Below, piece after piece: positions 25,966 through 34,214 of a stretch of DNA of 64,000 nt. The notes under the pieces are model-generated. The model saw nothing but the letters and a program-made list of their open reading frames with translations, ran no database searches and was not told where the DNA came from. The stretch comes from Methanomassiliicoccales archaeon (GTDB taxonomy: Archaea; Thermoplasmatota; Thermoplasmata; RBG-16-68-12; SOIM01): NCBI GenBank assembly GCA_004377185.1, contig SOIM01000012.1, positions 100,998 to 164,997 of the forward strand, read 5' to 3'. Each line of letters opens with the position of its first letter. The stretch's first letter is position 1. The translations under genes were made by a program, and so were the position numbers.

Positions 25966-27057
25966 TTCCCTCTTTCTAGAAGCGGATAAGAAGTAGACAA
26001 ACGAGATGAGGGCCATCACAGCTGCAGCGTACATGGTGTATTCGTAAGCAACGTTCGCATAGATACCAAAGGAAACCGCAATGCCAACGATAGTCCCGCC
26101 CAGTAGAGGACCAAAGATGCTGGATATGCTGAGAACAGAATTCAGAAGACCGGTAGATGTCGCCCGCTCAACGTTCCTCTCCATTATGTACTTCAAGGAC
26201 CCAACGTAGATTGTCGCCCAACATGTTCCAAGCATGATTTGGGTGGGTATCATCTCCACGAAGTTCCTCGCGAGTGTGAAAGAAAGGAAGGTCAGTGCAG
26301 ACAAGAAAATCCCGAAAGAAACAAGATGGGTCGATCTGAATCGATCAACCAGTTGCATCACAACAAACTGGGTTCCGGCATTGACCGTGTAGAGTATTCC
26401 AACGGCAAAGGTGTCCATGCCCAAGTTCAGAAGAAATAGAGGGAAGATCACCCATATCGTGCAAGCACCAGAGTGCCTAATCAGCACGGCAATATACACG
26501 GGCAGATTCCTCTTGATTACATCCTTCGGGAAGAACGGAACCTTCAGCTTGACTTCAGGGATGGGTGTCAAGACAAGAGCAATAAGAAACGCCAAGAACA
26601 GGAAGAATGAGGACAGCAAAAAGACCCCCCAGAAAACGGCGAGATAACCTGCCACCAGTGTCCCCATCCCCCATCCAAGCGAACCAAAGGAAGCGAACTT
26701 CCCGATCTTCCTCTTAGTATCAAAGACGTAGGCATAGAGTGCAGACGGGAACATTCCGAGTGAAAGGCCTACCAATATCCGGGCAATTGTCAAAGAAACA
26801 GCGTCATACGCGAAAACCTGGGTTATGCATGCTAGAGAACTGAGAAGCAAACCCAGCTGCAGTATCTTCCTTCTACCATGCACATCCGCCCAGCGCCCGA
26901 AAACGTAATTTGAAACCAATAGGGATGTAGAATACAGTGCAACGATGAACCCCAGCTGTAACTCGTTCACTCCTAATTCTTTGGCGAAAATGGGAATGAA
27001 AAGTATGGATGCGAAGATTCCCGCGTTTGAGAAGAACTGAATACCCGAGGGTTTCAC
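25924..27057 (-). CDS. Major facilitator superfamily transporter
   Basis: This 377-residue protein has about 11-12 membrane helices. The MFS loop 2-3 motif is present as GRWADVHGRRKIL, and ARILVGLSLGMFPSALYAYVFD follows in helix 4. A central basic loop (PEVKLKVPFFPKDVIKRNLP) separates two halves. The organisation is that of drug or sugar-phosphate exporters; the substrate cannot be assigned. The first helix begins directly at ATG 27057. Its 3' end overlaps the PPC gene tail-to-tail. Confidence 0.9.
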   Translation of the reverse strand: MKPSGIQFFSNAGIFASILFIPIFAKELGVNELQLGFIVALYSTSLLVSNYVFGRWADVHGRRKILQLGLLLSSLACITQVFAYDAVSLTIARILVGLSLGMFPSALYAYVFDTKRKIGKFASFGSLGWGMGTLVAGYLAVFWGVFLLSSFFLFLAFLIALVLTPIPEVKLKVPFFPKDVIKRNLPVYIAVLIRHSGACTIWVIFPLFLLNLGMDTFAVGILYTVNAGTQFVVMQLVDRFRSTHLVSFGIFLSALTFLSFTLARNFVEMIPTQIMLGTCWATIYVGSLKYIMERNVERATSTGLLNSVLSISSIFGPLLGGTIVGIAVSFGIYANVAYEYTMYAAAVMALISFVYFLSASRKRESGNLELLETSGRI

Positions 27058-27094
27058 GCACTGCCAATTACAATTAACGCGATAAAGTTGTGGT

Positions 27095-27307
27095 TTACCA
27101 ATCGAGCCTTTCCAGCTTTCTATCCCTTTTGGTCTTCTTCCTGTACTTCTTGTAATGGTCCTTGCATACGCGAACCCGTCTGGAACCAGGAACCTGAGCG
27201 TCAGGAACGGCAGAAGAGAATCTCTTCGCCGCGAGCGATCTCAATCCAGGCTTGGAGCAGCCTATGACGTCGCATTCTCCCTCCTTATCCGTCCTTTTTC
27301 TTGCCAT
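27095..27307 (-). CDS. Small zinc-binding basic protein
   Basis: This 70-residue protein starts at ATG 27307, about 28 bases after TTTTAATAG (leaderless). CDVIGCSKPG and a later VCKDHYKKYRKKTKRDRKLERLDW give a CX4C...CX2H arrangement typical of a small treble-clef or zinc-ribbon protein. The basic tail suggests RNA or ribosome association. It resembles small conserved euryarchaeal proteins of unknown role. Confidence 0.7.
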   Translation of the reverse strand: MARKRTDKEGECDVIGCSKPGLRSLAAKRFSSAVPDAQVPGSRRVRVCKDHYKKYRKKTKRDRKLERLDW

Positions 27308-27397
27308 GTGCCTACAAAACCCAAGCTCTCTATTAAAACCTAACGTGAGGACACCTGATTCCACCGCAACGTTTTAACAATTTATTGTAGCTGTCGT

Positions 27398-27407
27398 AAT
27401 ATATTAA
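27398..27407 (+). promoter_or_regulatory. Putative TATA box for the integrase gene
   Basis: TAATATATTA lies about 36 bases before ATG 27439 in an AT-rich stretch between two divergent genes. It is self-complementary and could serve either strand. Confidence 0.4.
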
Positions 27408-27438
27408 TAGAGAGAGTGCATATGGTTGAACGACTATC

Positions 27439-28599
27439 ATGGCAAAGAGGAAGCGGGGGACAAAGAAGAGAGACAAACCCCAACTCAAAGACCTAGCCAT
27501 AGCCGAGAAGGGCGCAAAGGATTTCTTCAAGTCCAAAGAGGGTGTTGTCACTGAATCATCCATGTCAGCCTACACTATGCACCTAGGAGTTGCAATCAAG
27601 TATTCGCATGAGAGATTCAACAAATCACTGCTGGACCTGACCGAAGATGAAGCAACCGAATTGGCTAGGGTGCTGAGCGTTGAAAAGAGATCTGCCACCA
27701 CAAGCGGTATTCTGGTGCGAATGTTCTACAACTATCACAAGCAGTATGAACTGGCTAGGGCGTTCAGAATCAAGAAGAACAACAAACAGCGAATGGATCC
27801 AAGTGAGATTCTGACGGGTAATGATGTTAATCGACTAATCAAGGCGATGAACACACTTCGAGACAGAGCCATAACCGCCGTTCTGTGGGAAACGGGAGCA
27901 CGGATACATGAGGTTCTATCCTTAGACATGGGGAACGTGCACCTGGTGGAGAACGACAAGGAAACGCACTACAAGGTCTATTTCGGCAAGGTCAAGGAGA
28001 CGGGGCAGGAACATTCTTGTTTATTGATAGAAGCATCATCCCACTTGGAGGCATGGTTGAACGCCTATTCCATGTCATTCGTCTCAGATGCACCACTCTT
28101 TCCAGCTTACGACAAGATTGGGAAGAAGGGTCGGTTGAGCTATGGCGGATACCGTGATGCGCTCAGGAAAGCCGTCAAGAAAGCTAGACTGAAGAAGAAA
28201 ATTTACGCCCATCTGTTCAGGCACAGCCGAGCAACCCATTTGCTAAGGAGCGGGTGGTCGCCAGAGATTGTCTGCAAATACATGGGATGGGCGCCTGGTT
28301 CTCCTATGGTGGGTCGATACAGTCACCTCGCAGACCAGGACGTGGATAACGCAGTGTACGAGATGCACAACAAAACCCCGCCGAAGCCGAGGGAGATAGA
28401 GACTATCATGAAGGCAGTTACCGATGAGGTGGGCAAGGAGACGCCCATTCCAAAGGGGGTGGAGAGCTTCCTGAACCATCCAGGCATGGTGAGATACCTG
28501 GACGACCTGATACGGGCCCGGGTCGAGGAGCAATACGAGCAGGGACTTAGAAGATTTGGAGTTGCCTTCCCAGCGATGAAGCTGGACAAGAAAAAGTAG
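27439..28599 (+). CDS. Tyrosine recombinase / integrase (XerC/D type)
   Basis: This 386-residue phage-type integrase has an N-terminal SAM-like core-binding domain (AYTMHLGVAIKYSHERFNKSLLDLTEDEATELARVL). Its catalytic domain has Arg in TGARIHEVLSL, a Lys in YFGKVKETG, HLFRHSRATHLL (His-x-x-Arg), a Trp in YMGWAP replacing the second His, and Tyr in VGRYSHL. The C-terminal ~80 residues form an extra helical tail (ARVEEQYEQGLRRF). It marks the left edge of the accessory region: an imperfect repeat starting about 30 bases after its stop recurs near 51.34 kb. Confidence 0.9.
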   Translation: MAKRKRGTKKRDKPQLKDLAIAEKGAKDFFKSKEGVVTESSMSAYTMHLGVAIKYSHERFNKSLLDLTEDEATELARVLSVEKRSATTSGILVRMFYNYHKQYELARAFRIKKNNKQRMDPSEILTGNDVNRLIKAMNTLRDRAITAVLWETGARIHEVLSLDMGNVHLVENDKETHYKVYFGKVKETGQEHSCLLIEASSHLEAWLNAYSMSFVSDAPLFPAYDKIGKKGRLSYGGYRDALRKAVKKARLKKKIYAHLFRHSRATHLLRSGWSPEIVCKYMGWAPGSPMVGRYSHLADQDVDNAVYEMHNKTPPKPREIETIMKAVTDEVGKETPIPKGVESFLNHPGMVRYLDDLIRARVEEQYEQGLRRFGVAFPAMKLDKKK

Positions 28600-28630
28600 G
28601 TCTATTGAAAGCAGACTATGCACATTTGAC

Positions 28631-28657
28631 GTAGTTGATAATGAAACAAGACATTTT
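28631..28657 (+). repeat. Left copy of an imperfect 27-bp direct repeat flanking the accessory region
   Basis: GTAGTTGATAATGAAACAAG and the next seven bases match 51344-51370 with three differences, and both are preceded by ACATTT. The left copy lies about 30 bases after the integrase stop. It may be an old attachment-site copy or a shared gene remnant; the same reading frame gives VVDNE(T/S)RH in both. Confidence 0.45.
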
Positions 28658-28816
28658 CGGACTAGAGTTTCCCAGAACAGTTGAACCGAGCAGCAACATT
28701 TTGCAAGCGGTCAAAAGGTTGCTCCAGAATTTACTTATACCCAGTCTCCCATTCTTTTCTTGGGAAAGACCGCGGAGTGGGGGAGGGAAAGGATGAGACC
28801 TTGCAGATTCTAACAC

Positions 28817-29377
28817 TCAACCTCTCTCCCGAATCTCGGCGTCGGCAATCTTCCTTGCCTCCTCTTTGATTTCCTCGTTTGTCTTATTTCTCGGGCGAGT
28901 GTAGGTGTTCCCGCACCGGACGCACGACCAGAAAGATCCTTTGACCCTGCCGACCCAGTTCTTCCTCGTTCTCACATCCAATTCGCAACCACAGCGTGGA
29001 CAGTAAGGTCCTCCGTAAATGAACACCTGACGCCTATTCGGTTCCCGAGAATCTACATCTCTAACAACATCCCAAGAAACTCCCTCATACTTCATCTTGT
29101 GATGTGTGGCAAGGGCCGTGGGCGATTTTCTTTTCCCTCCAATCGCGACTATCGGAAAGCTTTTTCGTTTCTCCCCTCGCTTCCGCACTAGATATGATAA
29201 CAGCACAACGATAATTAGGAATACATAGATGAGCCAGATGGGAACCTGCATATAGAGCAACAATCCCACTTGTGGATAAATCACTGCTCTCACGATGTCT
29301 GCAAGAATTGTGACGCATACACCTGTCAAGACTGCTATAACAACCAGTTTGAAAACAGAATCCTTGTCGACTTTCAT
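28817..29377 (-). CDS. Membrane protein with zinc ribbon
   Basis: This 186-residue protein has two N-terminal membrane helices (FKLVVIAVLTGVCVTILADIV; VPIWLIYVFLIIVVLLSYLV). A basic linker follows. The C-terminal zinc ribbon has CPRCGCELD and CVRCGNTYTR, and a charged helical tail ends the protein. No enzyme motif is visible. It is the first gene inside the accessory region and stands alone. Confidence 0.75.
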   Translation of the reverse strand: MKVDKDSVFKLVVIAVLTGVCVTILADIVRAVIYPQVGLLLYMQVPIWLIYVFLIIVVLLSYLVRKRGEKRKSFPIVAIGGKRKSPTALATHHKMKYEGVSWDVVRDVDSREPNRRQVFIYGGPYCPRCGCELDVRTRKNWVGRVKGSFWSCVRCGNTYTRPRNKTNEEIKEEARKIADAEIRERG

Positions 29378-29614
29378 TGTGTAAGTTCATGTATCACGCA
29401 CAGAAAAAGCCTTCGACCAAGATGGAATCGGGGAAGTGTATTAGGTGCCTTATGCTGATGCCCAGCTTTGCAATATCGTATTAGGGGGAGGCTATGGAGC
29501 GTCTCATAGACTGTCCATATGAATCTCCTAGCTGGTCAGCATCCCCCCTCAGTTTTGAAAAGATGTTGAACTCCTGCCGATGCCTGAACTCTACTTGATG
29601 GGTGGGCACCTAGG

Positions 29615-30253
29615 TCACGCAAGATACTGGCGATATGGCTCCCGAGCATTCGGGCCTGGTCTGCGTTTGTGACAATCCATTTCTCCAATCGATTCTCGTT
29701 CTCTTTGAACCATGATGTCACCTCCTTCCAATTCGAATTCCTCTTCCCATTCCTCATCCGACCTCAGCTTTATGACCTCGTCCGTCAGTATCTCTGATGT
29801 CCTCTTGGGTGCTACTCCTAATGCGTCTTCTAAGTAGCTCGCGATTGACCTTTTTATTTCTTTCCTTAGCTGATGCACGTTCTCGAATTCCTTCAGGATG
29901 TAGCCTTCCTTTGCCGACTTCCAGAGATCTCTTGCTTTCATGTCTCGTTCTCCAGTCTCTGTGAAGTAGTAGAACATCTTGTCCTCACCCAGGAATTCCG
30001 TCGCCTCATTCAGTTCAGCTTGCATTCCTTCTGATACGGTGTCATCAACGATGGCAATTAGTATGTCCGCCTTCTGAACAAGCTCTCGACACTTGTCAAT
30101 CGGATATTGGTGACTCTGAAGAGGTCGACCTGGAAGCCGTTCAAAGTATATCGGATTGTGGCCCAATTCCTCGATCTCTTCGATGACTGCCTTTCTCCTT
30201 TCCTTGTCTTCCTGAGAATCCATTTCGGATGACATAAATATGTCCATTGGCAT
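29615..30253 (-). CDS. DUF4062-like (TIR/nucleoside-deoxyribosyltransferase-related) protein
   Basis: About 212 residues. The N-terminal ~110 match the DUF4062 pattern: MDIFMSSEMDSQEDKERRKAVIEEIEELGHNPIYFER, then CRELVQKADILIAIVDDTVSEGMQAELNEATEF. The fold is related to nucleoside 2-deoxyribosyltransferases and TIR-like domains, and it commonly accompanies STAND or defence proteins. A helical region follows (VHQLRKEIKRSIASYLEDAL), and the last ~25 residues look poorly conserved. Start ATG 30253 is chosen for the GGTGGAG just upstream; ATG 30247 and GTG 30262 are alternatives. A strong TATA box lies at 30284-30293. Confidence 0.75.
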   Translation of the reverse strand: MPMDIFMSSEMDSQEDKERRKAVIEEIEELGHNPIYFERLPGRPLQSHQYPIDKCRELVQKADILIAIVDDTVSEGMQAELNEATEFLGEDKMFYYFTETGERDMKARDLWKSAKEGYILKEFENVHQLRKEIKRSIASYLEDALGVAPKRTSEILTDEVIKLRSDEEWEEEFELEGGDIMVQRERESIGEMDCHKRRPGPNAREPYRQYLA

Positions 30254-30283
30254 TGGCTCCACCCCCCATAATCTCGGAATCGC

Positions 30284-30293
30284 TTTTATATAC
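30284..30293 (-). promoter_or_regulatory. Putative TATA box for the DUF4062-like gene
   Basis: On the minus strand TATATAAAAG lies about 30-40 bases before the likely start. It is one of the best box A matches in the window. Confidence 0.5.
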
Positions 30294-30338
30294 AGCTACC
30301 CTTATATCTTCTCCTCCTCTTGGAGCGTATGGTCCACT

Positions 30339-31184
30339 CTAAAGAATCTCTTGTTTCTCTCCGCAGATTGAACATATGAAGTAGTTACCGCCCGATACCT
30401 TTCGCATGTCTACAAAATCATGCTCACAAGGGGGTTTCCTTGAGCGAGCGTTCAAGGCGTCGATGGATCTCTTCATGTCGCTCATGAGGGCCCCAAGTCG
30501 TTCATCTCTTTCCTTCTGCCACGTCTTTAGCTCCTGGTCCCTCTTATCAATCTTCTGAAGCAGACCTGCCATCCGTTCCTCTACTAGCTTGTCCACCGTT
30601 TTCTCAATTCCTTCCTCGTCCTCCACTACTTCATTCACCTTCTCCTTGAGGCTCTCGATCTCCTTGCTGAACTCCGTCCTGACCTCCTCCGCTTGCTCCA
30701 ACCTGGCCTTCTCCGATTTCGTCTGTCCCTCTTTCACTGATTTCTCGACGAGTTCAACCATTCCATTCTCCAAGGTCTCAAACCTTTTTTTCAATTCCCC
30801 CACTAAGTCGAAAAGCTCAGGAATCGCCACCTCGCTGGGGGAACTGAATTCATTCTTACACTCGGGGCAACGATATAGATTGGTATCCTTCCCGTTCTTT
30901 GAGAGGCTATGCCAAAAAAGATCATCTTCGTCAAGCTCTAGACCACAGTGAGGGCAGATTCCTCCTTCCTTTCCCTCGCGGTAAACGTAGTCCGCCTGCT
31001 TGATGGGGAGAACATCTGCTCCTCCTTGCCCCTCGGGCGACACGGGAGGCTCGTGAGTGTTGTCGGTTGTCTCTTGGGGGCTGATCACTTCTTCTCTCTT
31101 ACTACCATCACATGCTTTCTCGTGTAGGCGAATCCCTTGAGGCGAGAATTGCTGGCCGCATTTGGAACAGGTTCGAACCTTCAT
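30339..31184 (-). CDS. Zinc-finger coiled-coil protein
   Basis: About 281 residues from ATG 31184 (an earlier ATG at 31247 adds 21 unlikely residues). It begins with a C2HC-type finger (CSKCGQQFSPQGIRLHEKAC). A second zinc ribbon follows (CPHCGLELDEDDLFWHS with CPECKNEF), then ~130 residues of coiled coil (LFDLVGELKKRFETLENGMVELVEK to ERLGALMSDMKRSIDALNAR). A C-terminal CxxC pair (FICSICGEKQ) with an upstream CEHDF ends it. The three zinc sites flanking a rod suggest a nucleic-acid-bridging or scaffold protein. TTTTAAATAC near 31217 is a likely TATA box. Gene-to-gene distance to the DUF4062-like gene is 85 bases, with its own promoter. Confidence 0.75.
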   Translation of the reverse strand: MKVRTCSKCGQQFSPQGIRLHEKACDGSKREEVISPQETTDNTHEPPVSPEGQGGADVLPIKQADYVYREGKEGGICPHCGLELDEDDLFWHSLSKNGKDTNLYRCPECKNEFSSPSEVAIPELFDLVGELKKRFETLENGMVELVEKSVKEGQTKSEKARLEQAEEVRTEFSKEIESLKEKVNEVVEDEEGIEKTVDKLVEERMAGLLQKIDKRDQELKTWQKERDERLGALMSDMKRSIDALNARSRKPPCEHDFVDMRKVSGGNYFICSICGEKQEIL

Positions 31185-31229
31185 TGATTCACTGTTTCTC
31201 AGATTATTTTGCAGGTATTTAAAAGTAGA

Positions 31230-31690
31230 GTCTAGAACTGGAGCCAAACTAGAGGCTGAGTGCTCTGTAACTCATTCAAGAACTAGACGATCCTCGGCAC
31301 ACTTCTCTTGAGAGTTAGTTCGACAAGTAGCTCATGAGCTGAGTGGAACTAGAGTTTGTTTTGCTGTCTTGCTTTAGTGTTAGAACATCAACTTGAGTTA
31401 CTGCAAGCTCTTATGTTGAAATCGACCCTCAGACCAACTCTAGTTCGAATGTTCTAGCCCAAGAGATAGTTCAAGAGTATGCTACAAGTGGTTGCTGTGC
31501 TTGTTTGGCTCAAGAGGTTGAGTTAGAACTGCTACTACAGGCGGTAGTAACTCAAGTGTTAGTCTGGCTTCAAGTGCTTGAGTTAGAACTAACGATAGCT
31601 CTAGGTCAAGAATCCATACTAACACAAGAGCTACACCTAGAAGAAATTCTTGGACTAGTGCTACTACAACAGGTTGAGAGAGGACAACGG
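31230..31690. repeat. Low-complexity block rich in CTAGA / CTCAAG / GTTAGAAC words
   Basis: About 460 bases are built from recurring short words such as ACTAGAG, CTCAAG/CTTGAG and GAGTTAGAACT (for example near 31515-31530 and 31570-31590). No open frame has protein-like content; the minus-strand frame at 31482-31769 is Leu/Val-rich from the repeats. It is the first of several distinct repeat blocks. Confidence 0.6.
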
Positions 31691-31779
31691 AGATAGGGGG
31701 TAGAGGGGGTATGCGGGATCGGGATAGAAGATGATGATACTGTAATCGGGATTTGTAGCGGACACACAATTCTCGTCTG

Positions 31780-31890
31780 TCTATTGAATTGTCTATTGAT
31801 CGATTGCCTATCTATTGTCTATTGTCTATTGTCTATAGAGGGTGCTATCTATCGTCTGTCTATGAGGGCTATCGTCTATTGTCTATACAC
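31780..31890. repeat. TCTATTG-type short tandem repeats
   Basis: The 7-base word CTATTGT or close variants (TCTATTG, TCTATCG) recur many times in about 110 bases. Non-coding. Confidence 0.7.
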
Positions 31891-32020
31891 TAGACTAGAG
31901 TGGAGTAGTGAAACCTTCAGAGACAGGAGTATAAGGAGGAGAGAAGAAGAGGAGAGAAGACGTAACTAGAGAAAGGTTTTGTTTGAGAGAAAAGAAGAGA
32001 AGAATGGATTGTCAAGAATA

Positions 32021-32098
32021 GTAGAGTAGATGAGATGAGAGTAGAGTAGATGAGAGGATAAGGTTGGAGTTAGGGTGAGGAGAGTAGAGTAGATGAGA
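32021..32098. repeat. Three copies of GTAGAGTAGATGAGA
   Basis: Exact 15-base copies start at 32021, 32041 and 32084 within a purine-rich stretch. Non-coding. Confidence 0.75.
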
Positions 32099-32171
32099 GA
32101 GGACAGGGTTAGGATTCGGTAGGGAGAGGATAAGGAGAACCCCTCTCCAAGCCTAACCGAAGAGACTGACG

Positions 32172-32300
32172 CTAACCTAACCATGACCATGTCCCTAACC
32201 TAACCATGACCATGTCCCTAACCTAACCTAACCTAACCATGACCATGTCCCTAACCTAACCTAACCTAACCATGACCATGTCCCTAAGTTAACCATAGCC
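32172..32300. repeat. CCTAA pentamer runs interspersed with four copies of an 18-base unit
   Basis: CCATGACCATGTCCCTAA starts at 32181, 32204, 32237 and 32270. The last three spacings are 33, 33 and 23 in reverse order (23, 33, 33 going rightwards). The gaps are filled with runs of the pentamer CCTAA. Each unit itself contains an ACCATG doublet. Confidence 0.75.
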
Positions 32301-32379
32301 TACCCAATTGCTAATAGGTAATTTCGATAGGGTACGGTAGGAAAGGGTAGGCTAACCTAGGGTAGGCTACCTAGCTATG

Positions 32380-32450
32380 GGGGGTTCTATCGATAGCTAG
32401 GCTAGGGGGCTATCGATTGATAGACAAGGCTATAGGGGGGTCTATCGATA
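32380..32450. repeat. TATCGAT palindrome cluster
   Basis: CTATCGATAG and shortened forms recur in about 70 bases, with G-runs between them. CTATCGATAG is a perfect 10-bp palindrome. Non-coding. Confidence 0.55.
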
Positions 32451-32557
32451 GGGGGGAGACGGGGGGTACGGGGTTTCTCTGGAGATTGCAGAGCCTCAAC
32501 CCCCCGTCCCCCCGTTCTCGGAGGGCAGTAGAGCATCCCGCAATCGCTCTTCAAGAA

Positions 32558-32834
32558 GAGAAGTCTTCTCTACTGTTCTCTCTAAAGAAAGAGAAGTCTT
32601 CTCCTCCTCTTCTCCATCAAGAAGAGAAGTCTTCTCAAAGTCTTCTAGACCAAGAAGAGAAGTCTTCTCTACTGTTCTCTCTAAAGAAAGACAAGTCTTC
32701 TCGGTCTCTTCCTCATCAAGAAGAGAAGTCTTCTCAAAGTCTTCTAGACCAAGAAGAGAAGTCTTCTCTACTGTTCTCTCTAAAGAAAGACAAGTCTTCT
32801 CGGTCTCTTCCTCATCAAGAAGAGAAGTCTCCTC
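32558..32834. repeat. Nine-copy 33-bp array centred on the palindrome GAGAAGTCTTCTC
   Basis: The 13-base palindrome GAGAAG-T-CTTCTC starts at 32558, 32591, 32624, 32657, 32690, 32723, 32756, 32789 and 32822, exactly 33 bases apart each time. Copies five and eight read GACAAG at the left arm, and copy nine has one change in the right arm. The 20-base intervals fall into three types repeating in order, giving a 99-bp higher-order unit. An open frame (32417-33007, plus) crosses it with an 11-residue E-E-K-S-S repeat. Because 33 is a multiple of three, openness is not evidence of coding. Strict phase suggests iterons or a partition site. Confidence 0.85.
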
Positions 32835-32924
32835 GGCAACACTCTTCTCCGTCTTACGGGCCTACCCCAGAACGGGAACCTCCGCGTCCCTCTATTGCCC
32901 CTTCAAGGCGTCCGCATGGGATGG

Positions 32925-33617
32925 CTATACACCTCTGCGGTTGCTACAATCTCGCTCTCCTGCCCCCCGTAGGGCTCTCCTGTGAGCAATGCGGGCTAGT
33001 TTTCTAAAAACAATGCTTTGATCCAGCTCGTCTTGCAATCTTGCCATGCGCTTCTCTTTTGTCTTCAACATACAAGCGATGAGGGATAGCGGTAATGGCG
33101 GGTGTAGAATGCAAAGGCAATCCACTCGGTCTTTCCACGAATCGTCCAATTCCGAGTAAATGCACCGCACTGGGTCTATTGCCTCAGGCAGAATTTCTTC
33201 AACGTCCGAAAGGCGAAAAGGAAGTTTGTAGCCACGTTTCTGCAACAGATTGAAGCAACTCACTAGACACAACGGATCACCAATGTTCATACTCAGAAAT
33301 TCCGCTATCGAATCGTTGATTGCCATTCTGTATCTCAATTTGGCAAAATCCTTGATCTCCTCCGAACTCATTCCGCTGAGACGAATTTCGGTATGGCCAT
33401 ATCTATCCAGCTCCCCATGGAGTGTCGCAACACTGTTCGTCTCATTGCTTTCGGTAACGTTATTCTCTGGGTCACCTTTCGGACAATAGGAGTCTTCAGA
33501 ATGGAAAGACCTTCTTTGAGAATTGCGGACACAACAAACCCAGACCACAGATGATAACAACCGACAATCTGCTTGTGGCACAATTCCCGCTATTGTGAAG
33601 TTGCAGTCCTCTGTCAC
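32925..33617 (-). pseudogene. Chimeric remnant: secreted-protein fragment joined to a STAND-like ATPase C-terminal part
   Basis: One open frame of 230 codons, but composite. The first ~20 residues (MTEDCNFTIAGIVPQADC, with LWVNV just upstream) match the NLVGYP-type C-terminal module of the exported protein at 52157-54463. The middle, from about 33490 to 32990, looks like the C-terminal half of a STAND/AAA ATPase: EIRLSGMSSEEIKDFAKLRY, IGDPLCLVSCFNLLQKRGYKLPF, a winged-helix-like ILHPPLPLSLIACML. Neither piece has its partner domains, and no start is convincing. The 3' end runs into repeat-adjacent sequence. Confidence 0.6.
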
Positions 33618-34032
33618 GTTGACCCAGAGCCGGATGACGGCGTTCCTTCGAAACTATGACCGATAGTTCAGGTCTGAAATTGGAAACGAACTTCCTGACT
33701 TCTGGCGTGTATTTCTGTATCCAATCCCAGATTACATCATGGCTCACGTCCACCTTTGCGAACTTCTTCAACATTCGCTTTACTTTCCTGAGTGATTGAC
33801 CCTCGTAGAACAATTCCAGTGCCAGAGCAATCGTATCCTTTGTTTTCCTCATTCTAGGCGGTTTGCCATTATCGAAAAACTGATGATTGCATTCCTTGCA
33901 TCTGTAGAGTTGCCGACCCTTATTCTTGCCATTCTTCACAATCTCGTCCGATCCGCACCACTTACACCGACCCCCCCTGTCAAAAGACTTTTTAGCAGTC
34001 TCGTCTATACACTTCAGGGGTCGGATGGTCAT
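33496..34032 (-). pseudogene. Truncated IS6-like transposase
   Basis: The first ~110 residues match zinc-ribbon IS6-type archaeal transposases: CKWCGSDEIVKNGKNKGRQLYRCKECNHQFFDNGKPPRMRKTKDTIALALELFYEGQSLRKVKRML, then VSHDVIWDWIQKYTPEVRKFV. The catalytic DDE core should follow, but after about 33640 the frame reads into an unrelated secreted-protein fragment in another frame. The element is therefore broken and cannot move on its own. A long hairpin lies just upstream (34048-34079). Confidence 0.75.
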
Positions 34033-34047
34033 TTCATTCGGCTTCCC

Positions 34048-34079
34048 AGTCCAGAGCGTGTGACAGCACGCTTTGGACT
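34048..34079. other. 13-bp hairpin upstream of the truncated transposase
   Basis: AGTCCAGAGCGTG (34048-34060) pairs with CACGCTTTGGACT (34067-34079) around loop TGACAG, with one G-T wobble. It may belong to a transposon end or a transcript structure. Confidence 0.55.
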
Positions 34080-34214
34080 CTAAATCTCCATAGGCACAGA
34101 GGTATATCTGGATATGTCTGGGGGGTCGGTGAAAATAGGGATTTTTGCGGAAAAACAGCCTTCTGTTTGCCCTCAGACGCTTTGTAGTGGGTTTTAGAAT
34201 ACTTTCACTTCTGG

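Noticed and set aside
31482..31769. Minus-strand 95-codon Leu/Val-rich frame
   Set aside because: Lies entirely inside the CTAGA/CTCAAG low-complexity block; protein composition is an effect of the repeats.
32172..32300. Telomere-like CCTAA repeats as a chromosome end
   Set aside because: The window continues normally on both sides, the pentamer is interrupted by other units, and archaeal chromosomes are circular.
32558..32834. CRISPR array
   Set aside because: The 13-base palindromic core and 20-base intervals are too short; intervals are not unique (three types recur in order), and no Cas gene is in the window.
32417..33007. Plus-strand frame with an 11-residue E-E-K-S-S repeat as a gene
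   Set aside because: The 33-bp repeat keeps all frames periodic, the start region is low-complexity, and no start signal is seen. Better treated as a DNA repeat array.
34074..34086. TGGACTCTAAATC resembles the anticodon arm of tRNA-Pyl
   Set aside because: The surrounding bases fold as a long 13-bp hairpin and not as a cloverleaf; no acceptor or T arm can be formed. With the in-frame TAG at 63042 it is worth recalling, but it is not called as a tRNA.
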